A stretch of 64,000 nt of DNA. Origin: Druceiella hillmani (taxonomy: Eukaryota > Arthropoda > Insecta > Lepidoptera > Hepialidae). Of this stretch, positions 59,286 through 64,000 are shown in pieces. The stretch covers positions 5,967,001 through 6,031,000 of the forward strand of contig JAYKKI010000074.1 in NCBI GenBank assembly GCA_039881145.1, read 5' to 3'. How positions within the stretch are numbered: position 1 is the first letter of the stretch; every line of letters starts with the position of its first letter. The position numbers were made by a program, and so were the translations under genes. A model generated the notes under the pieces. That model ran no database searches and had not been told where the DNA came from. It worked only from the letters and a program-made list of their open reading frames with translations.

Positions 59286-60763
59286 TTGGTAAAGCTATAT
59301 CATTACATGATTACAATGCAGGAATTAGGTTTTGGACTCACAGTTAACCAAATTCGACATACTGCGTTTGATTTGGTGAAAACTGTCAATAGAGATGTTC
59401 TACTTTATTCTAACTCTGAGGCAGCTAGTAAGTGGTGTTGGAATAATTTTAAGAAAATATACAATCTGACCCTTAGTATGGCTGAAAACTTCTCTGCTTG
59501 CATAGCTTCAATGGCTAACCCTGTCTTAATTGCTGATTACTATGATAAGCTAGAGATTTTATTAGACAAATTGGGCATCAAAAACTACGCAGACCGCATC
59601 TGGAACTGTGATGAAACGGGGTTAACTTATGTGACCAACAAAAGTGAGTGGTTGAAACGTTAGATATACAATAGGACTTATGCTGAAAAAGGACGAACCA
59701 TAACTGTAATGGGCTTCATATGTGCAGATGGCACATGGTTACCTCCATTGGTCATATTTAAAGAAGTGCGATGGTCAGGTACTTTAAAACAGGATGTTTT
59801 GCCAAATGCGGTGATGAAATTATCTCCAAAATGTTGGATAAACTCTAAAATATTTTTGGAGTAGTTTCAGTTCTTCATACGCGCCATTTCAGATGATCGT
59901 CCTATGGTATTATTAATGGACTCTCACGCTTCGCACAGAAACCAGAAGTAATTCAGCTTGCATGTGATAACCAAATATACCTGCTCATTTTTCTTGCTCA
60001 TAACACGCATATCCTACAGCCACTAGATGTAGACATTTACAAAGCTTTAAAAAGTTACTGAAGCGACAGTGTTAAGGGTTATATATATTTAGATTATATA
60101 TATTAGATTATATATATAAGGAGCCCGGCGTTTGTAAAAGCTTTCTCATCGAGTACAATTAAAACACCTTCGGAAAATGTGGTATATGTCCTTTAAATAA
60201 AGATGCTCTATACCTATCGAGACTTACTGAACAATATTAAGAAAATAGCAGTCAATCAGTTGATCAGCTATAGACACCTCAATGGATAATAGCCTAGCAG
60301 TTGACAGGCCAGTGGTAACAGCGACATCTGACATGGAAAATATTTTGAAAATTCCTACACAAACCGTGCAGAGAAGATCGAAACGAAACAGACACGTAGA
60401 TTCTAGATCGAGATGTATAAAAGGTGAAGCGATAGCAGGTCATCACTATTAGTTAATATAGAAACTGAGATTGAAGGAACTGTGAATATAGGAATAATGA
60501 CAAATGATGATGCAATTCCTGGTTCATGTATACAACTAAAAGGATGTGATGCAGACAAAAAGAAAAGAAAGAAAGGACAGAATAAAGAAATTCAGATAGT
60601 AATGGTGATTAGGTTTTCTTACGATGCTCGAGCGAAAAATTATAAAAAATGAGTTCAATGTTCTTACTGCTATCATTTTTATCATAATATTTGTTTAAAT
60701 ATTGCTCCTGATGATGATGAGGTATATGTTCAGTGTGATTCACGTGCAGAATTGGATCAATAA
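59286..60763 (+). pseudogene. pogo/Tigger-like DDE transposase, broken
   Basis: A 125-codon frame (59286-59663) reads 'QELGFGLTVNQIRHTAFDLV', 'WCWNNFKKIYNLTLSMAENF', then 'IWNCDETGLT', which is a CENP-B/Tc5-type DNA-binding region and the first catalytic Asp block (D-E-T). After a stop, 'KGRTITVMGFICADGTWLPP' 'LVIFK' continues the DDE_1 fold. 'PMVLLMDSHASH' (about 59900) holds the second Asp. 'NTHILQPLDVDIYKAL' holds the third-Asp block L-Q-P-L-D. The C-terminal part is basic ('RRSKRNRH'), and near 60650, past a TGA, 'VQCSYCYHFYHNICLN' and 'DDDEVYVQCDS' form a zinc-finger-like Cys/His tail ending at TAA 60761-60763. The first N-terminal helix-turn-helix is absent. All three acidic blocks remain, but several stops and frameshifts inactivate it. 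Confidence 0.9.
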
Positions 60764-61939
60764 AGTTAATTTTGATTATTTTATTGTTTATTTTACTTAT
60801 TACGGTACTACCTGCTCACTATCACGGCTTTGCCAGTACAACTCACGAATTTACCTAAATTTACAATCTGAATAAAATATAGTATATTTTCAATAGCTAA
60901 ACCTTTTTCATATATTCTGTTTCAAATATACATAGTAAATTATACGCTCTAAACACATAACTAGTATAAATATACAATGGTTAAGTATAATTTGAAGTTT
61001 GACTTAAAATATAAATGTTGAAATAATGGTAATCTTTCTTTGAACTATAGTTGTTTTTAAAATTACATAAATAATATCGTCATATTTCCTGGAAAATTAT
61101 TAATTAGAATTATAAGACATAAAAATATACATAAAAATAAAGGAATTAAGAATCTTAACAGTAAACTGCTCTCAAATGTCAACCACAATATTTCGTACTC
61201 ATCAGATTTCTGTGATGTTATTTGATTGAAATTCGCATCACAGTTACGAAGCCTGTCTGATGACAGACTTACCCAAATTATTAAGTATGGCACATTGTAC
61301 TCGGAACAGAGAATTTTGTAAATTAAATTTTTGTAGCACTCACGGGCTCAAGGCCACGATATTCTATACGCTTTCGGAATCATCTCTACAAGCTTTTGAC
61401 GATGATACCATGCTAAATCAATCTTTCCATATATTTATTCTTTTTATAAATTTAAATATTAAGGATGCTATTTCAGTCTTGTCGTAAATTGTATAACTTC
61501 AGTTACTCAGGATAATATATGGATTTTAACGATGCTACACTTGATAAAATCGATTCAGCCGTTTCGTCCCTAACAGGGGATAAAGAAACTAATTATATAC
61601 ATGAATCCTGAATAACTGAACATAGCATTCCTCTTGGCGCAGTCGTGTAATCAAAATAATATATGACACATACATAAAAAATAGATCATTTTTTCTTGTA
61701 AAAACATCATATATGTTTTGTTTTCCAGAAGTCGATAAAAATATGATCTAATTATATGATCATATATGGCAAGGTTTACCTATAAGAACATTTAGACGAA
61801 AACAAACCAAACAAGAACAATGACCAAACTATTAACACTATCGGACATCAAAACTAATTCTACTTCTAAAAAGCCAAACCCTATGAAGTATTGCTATGCG
61901 AGTATGGCTGTTTAGGTAGTGTGTACATGAACAATTTCC
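60764..61939. other. A+T-rich spacer, no gene seen
   Basis: Frames at 61063-61293 (minus) and 61260-61487 (plus) are unrecognised. 'cgattcagccgtttcgtccc' near 61553 resembles a lepidopteran repeat tail. Confidence 0.45.
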
Positions 61940-62300
61940 GACGACCCATTGTGGACCCATTACTCGACTACGAGCTTGGCGAACGGGGCATCGCGACTAA
62001 ACGGCCGCACTAATGCCCGACTCGTACTACAAATATGTATTATAAGTATTATAACTTTTAATATAATAATATAACATAATGAAATGTAGAGCGGGACGGG
62101 ACGAGAGCGAGAGGTGGGCAAACCGGTTGATCGGCGGCGAGCGAGGTCATCGGCTGGCGGGCGACCCGCGCGTTCAATCCGCCGGCCTATTATTGAAATC
62201 AAAGCAGACATTCGGACTGACGGGCGGATCACTGTTAAATGTTTGTTTCTGTATTGTCCTAGAGGCGAGACGAGTGATATGGTAATCGTGGAAGACATCC
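61940..62300. promoter_or_regulatory. Regulatory-like block near 62.1 kb
   Basis: Two CpG-rich parts, 61965-62030 ('gcatcgcgactaaacggccg') and 62085-62200 ('gagcgggacgggacgagagc', 'gatcggcggcgagcgagg', 'ggcgggcgacccgcgcg'), are separated by an A+T-rich bridge. Frames of 65-114 codons on both strands cover it but look like translations of the CpG core. No splice donor stands out. Enhancer-type or promoter-type block. Confidence 0.4.
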
Positions 62301-62397
62301 TCATTTGCTGAAGATGTCTATAAACATATGTATTTTAGAGCATTTATCATGTTCGATCTCGGCTGCAAAGCGCAATCTTTCCACGAATTTAATTAAG

Positions 62398-62401
<4 letters not shown>

Positions 62402-62451
<50 letters not shown>

Positions 62452-62452
62452 C
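62402..62452. repeat. (TA)n-(TG)n microsatellite
   Basis: About 26 bases of TA then about 24 of TG. Confidence 0.95.
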
Positions 62453-64000
62453 GAAGTTGTAAATATATCGCTGCATAACTACGCCATTGTCACTATAACT
62501 TAATAGCGATGGCACGCGAACCTCGCGTCTCGATTAAACGAGGAATTATTTCTTGCAAAGTAAATGAATATAACCTGCCCTCACAGCATCGGAACTACTT
62601 TTAAAAAACCTCTTAATTTGTTAAATTATCTTGCCTACTGCAAGTTGACCAATAAAATTCATTCGGGTTTTTGCTAAGAAAATGTTTAGTGAGTAGCTCA
62701 TGATTTAGACACCACTTTAAAAATTCCATTATGAAATTGAAATATTATACAATCACAAAATTTAAAAGAAATTATATAATTAACACTTGAATTTGAATAT
62801 TTTAAATTCAGTTTTTACTTATATAGAATTTTCCTTTATTTTCTACTCAACCTCGGAAATGGTCATAGATTCAAAACAGACGATTTCTCAAAAAGTACCA
62901 TTAAAAACGTCCACTTAAGTTGATTTTATCCGTATTAATAACAATTTACAGCAGAGAAAGTAACGATAAAGGTTAAACCTGCCCAGCTACATTTTGCCTG
63001 TGAAAATGTTATTTGAGTTTTTTGGTATTTACGACTGTATATTTCTGCAGAGGTTATTCAGTTAAGGTTTGGATCAACAGTCTTACTTAAAATTCACAGT
63101 ACACTTATACATTTTTTGAACTATATTTATTAAGTTTAAAGATGACATACGACGGTGGACCAATCTGATGTATCAGTGAACTGCAGAATACGGAATAAAT
63201 AAGGTAAGAATAGATGCGTAAAGTAGTTTGTTTACATCTGCAGTCATAATAACCTATGGAACATAAGATGTCTGATATAAACTATGTTCCTCAACAGTAA
63301 GTAAGAAGCTGATGATAACCTTTGTCTATGTCATATACTACAAAAGAGAGTTCCTTCCAAATACGCAATAGACACATATGTAATTCCTTCAGTTTTTAAT
63401 CGTTCTTTATATTATCGTATTCTTTAATTGTTTGTACCACTTACGTTACTTAAGTATTATTCTGATTATTGATCCTAATTTTTGCGGATAATTCTCCATT
63501 GGGTAACGTTCAAACCTAATTTGTTACTTTAAGAAATAGTACCTGTATCTTACTGCCATATTGTGTTTTAATCTGCTCCACTCAGGCACCACAGCTTTAA
63601 AAAGGTTTTGTTTGCAAATTAATTTTAAATTGATATATATTTATATTGCATTTCTTTCTGTGTTTGTTCAAGCACAAGGTTTTAATGGTTATTTCTCAAT
63701 TACAGTATTTTTATGTACTCATCACCGTCCTGATAGATACATATTAAGTGTAACGATTAAAATCATTGTTAGCTGTTAGTGAAATTATCGCAAAAACATA
63801 TTAATCATACTTGTATTCAATACTTACAATTTAAGAGTGAAAAAACCTGGAATAAAATTTTAAAGTAAAAATACTATAAAAAAATTAAATTCATGTCGAT
63901 AGTACGTGAAGTGTTTAACAAAGGAATGTTTTTTTGAGCATAATTTCAAAATAAAACACTTCTTACATGTGTGTGATATTTTAAATTTTGTTACTTAATT
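62453..64000. other. Spacer to the window end, no gene seen
   Basis: The 72-codon frame at 63561-63779 is unrecognised. Nothing else supported. Confidence 0.5.

Noticed and set aside
61960..62311. 114-codon minus-strand frame and two plus-strand frames
   Set aside because: All read the same CpG-rich block in different frames; none shows a motif or codon pattern that singles it out.

Overview
The window reads as an arthropod nuclear genome, most probably a moth or butterfly. By eye it is strongly A+T-rich, and it carries long (AT)n and (GT)n microsatellites and decayed eukaryotic transposons: piggyBac-like, pogo/Tigger-like, three mariner-type fragments, Jockey-type, RTE-type and RNase H-bearing LINEs. 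It also holds short interspersed sequences of a kind I recognise from lepidopteran genomes, for example ends containing 'ggacagacaaacgg' followed by 'tataagggttccg'. Nothing bacterial, plasmid-like or CRISPR-like is visible. The species cannot be named from the sequence.

No intact protein-coding gene is visible. Almost all open frames of 60-130 codons are chance frames in A+T-rich DNA, shadows of microsatellites or pieces of broken transposons. Two places look like possible host exons. One is a minus-strand segment ending at a consensus GTGAGT donor (12095-12209) that encodes a secretion-signal-like peptide but has no in-frame ATG; it lies next to a CpG-rich, promoter-like block (12380-12665). 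The other is a plus-strand segment (26197-26399) between a consensus acceptor and a GTATGT donor, possibly non-coding.

The rest is spacer punctuated by about nineteen short blocks that are richer in G+C and CpG, carry TAAT-core homeodomain-type words and are less repetitive than their surroundings (near 3.1, 6.9, 9.4, 10.8, 11.8, 12.5, 16.3, 18.5, 22.8, 25.2, 31.0, 36.9, 40.4, 44.2, 47.0, 49.3, 51.3, 54.9 and 62.1 kb). This is the pattern expected of a large intron or gene desert carrying conserved regulatory elements around a developmental gene. That reading is inference; only alignment to related genomes can establish conservation.

Region by region. 0-12 kb: RTE-type tail, foldback element A, spacer and regulatory-like blocks. 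12-13 kb: possible minus-strand promoter and first exon. 13-25 kb: two mariner relics, four perfect hairpins and three blocks. 25-36 kb: duplicated segment, possible exon, LINE RNase H relic, foldback B, Jockey RT relic and foldback C. 36-47 kb: 222-225 bp tandem array, large block at 40 kb, minus-strand mariner relic, block at 44 kb and a roughly 600 bp tandem array. 47-64 kb: piggyBac relic, blocks, hairpins, duplicated 115-bp segment, pogo-like relic and a last block at 62 kb.

The most distinctive structural signals are a three-copy family of long palindromic (foldback) elements and at least seven unrelated, perfectly matched hairpins with stems of 16-28 bp and mostly tiny loops.
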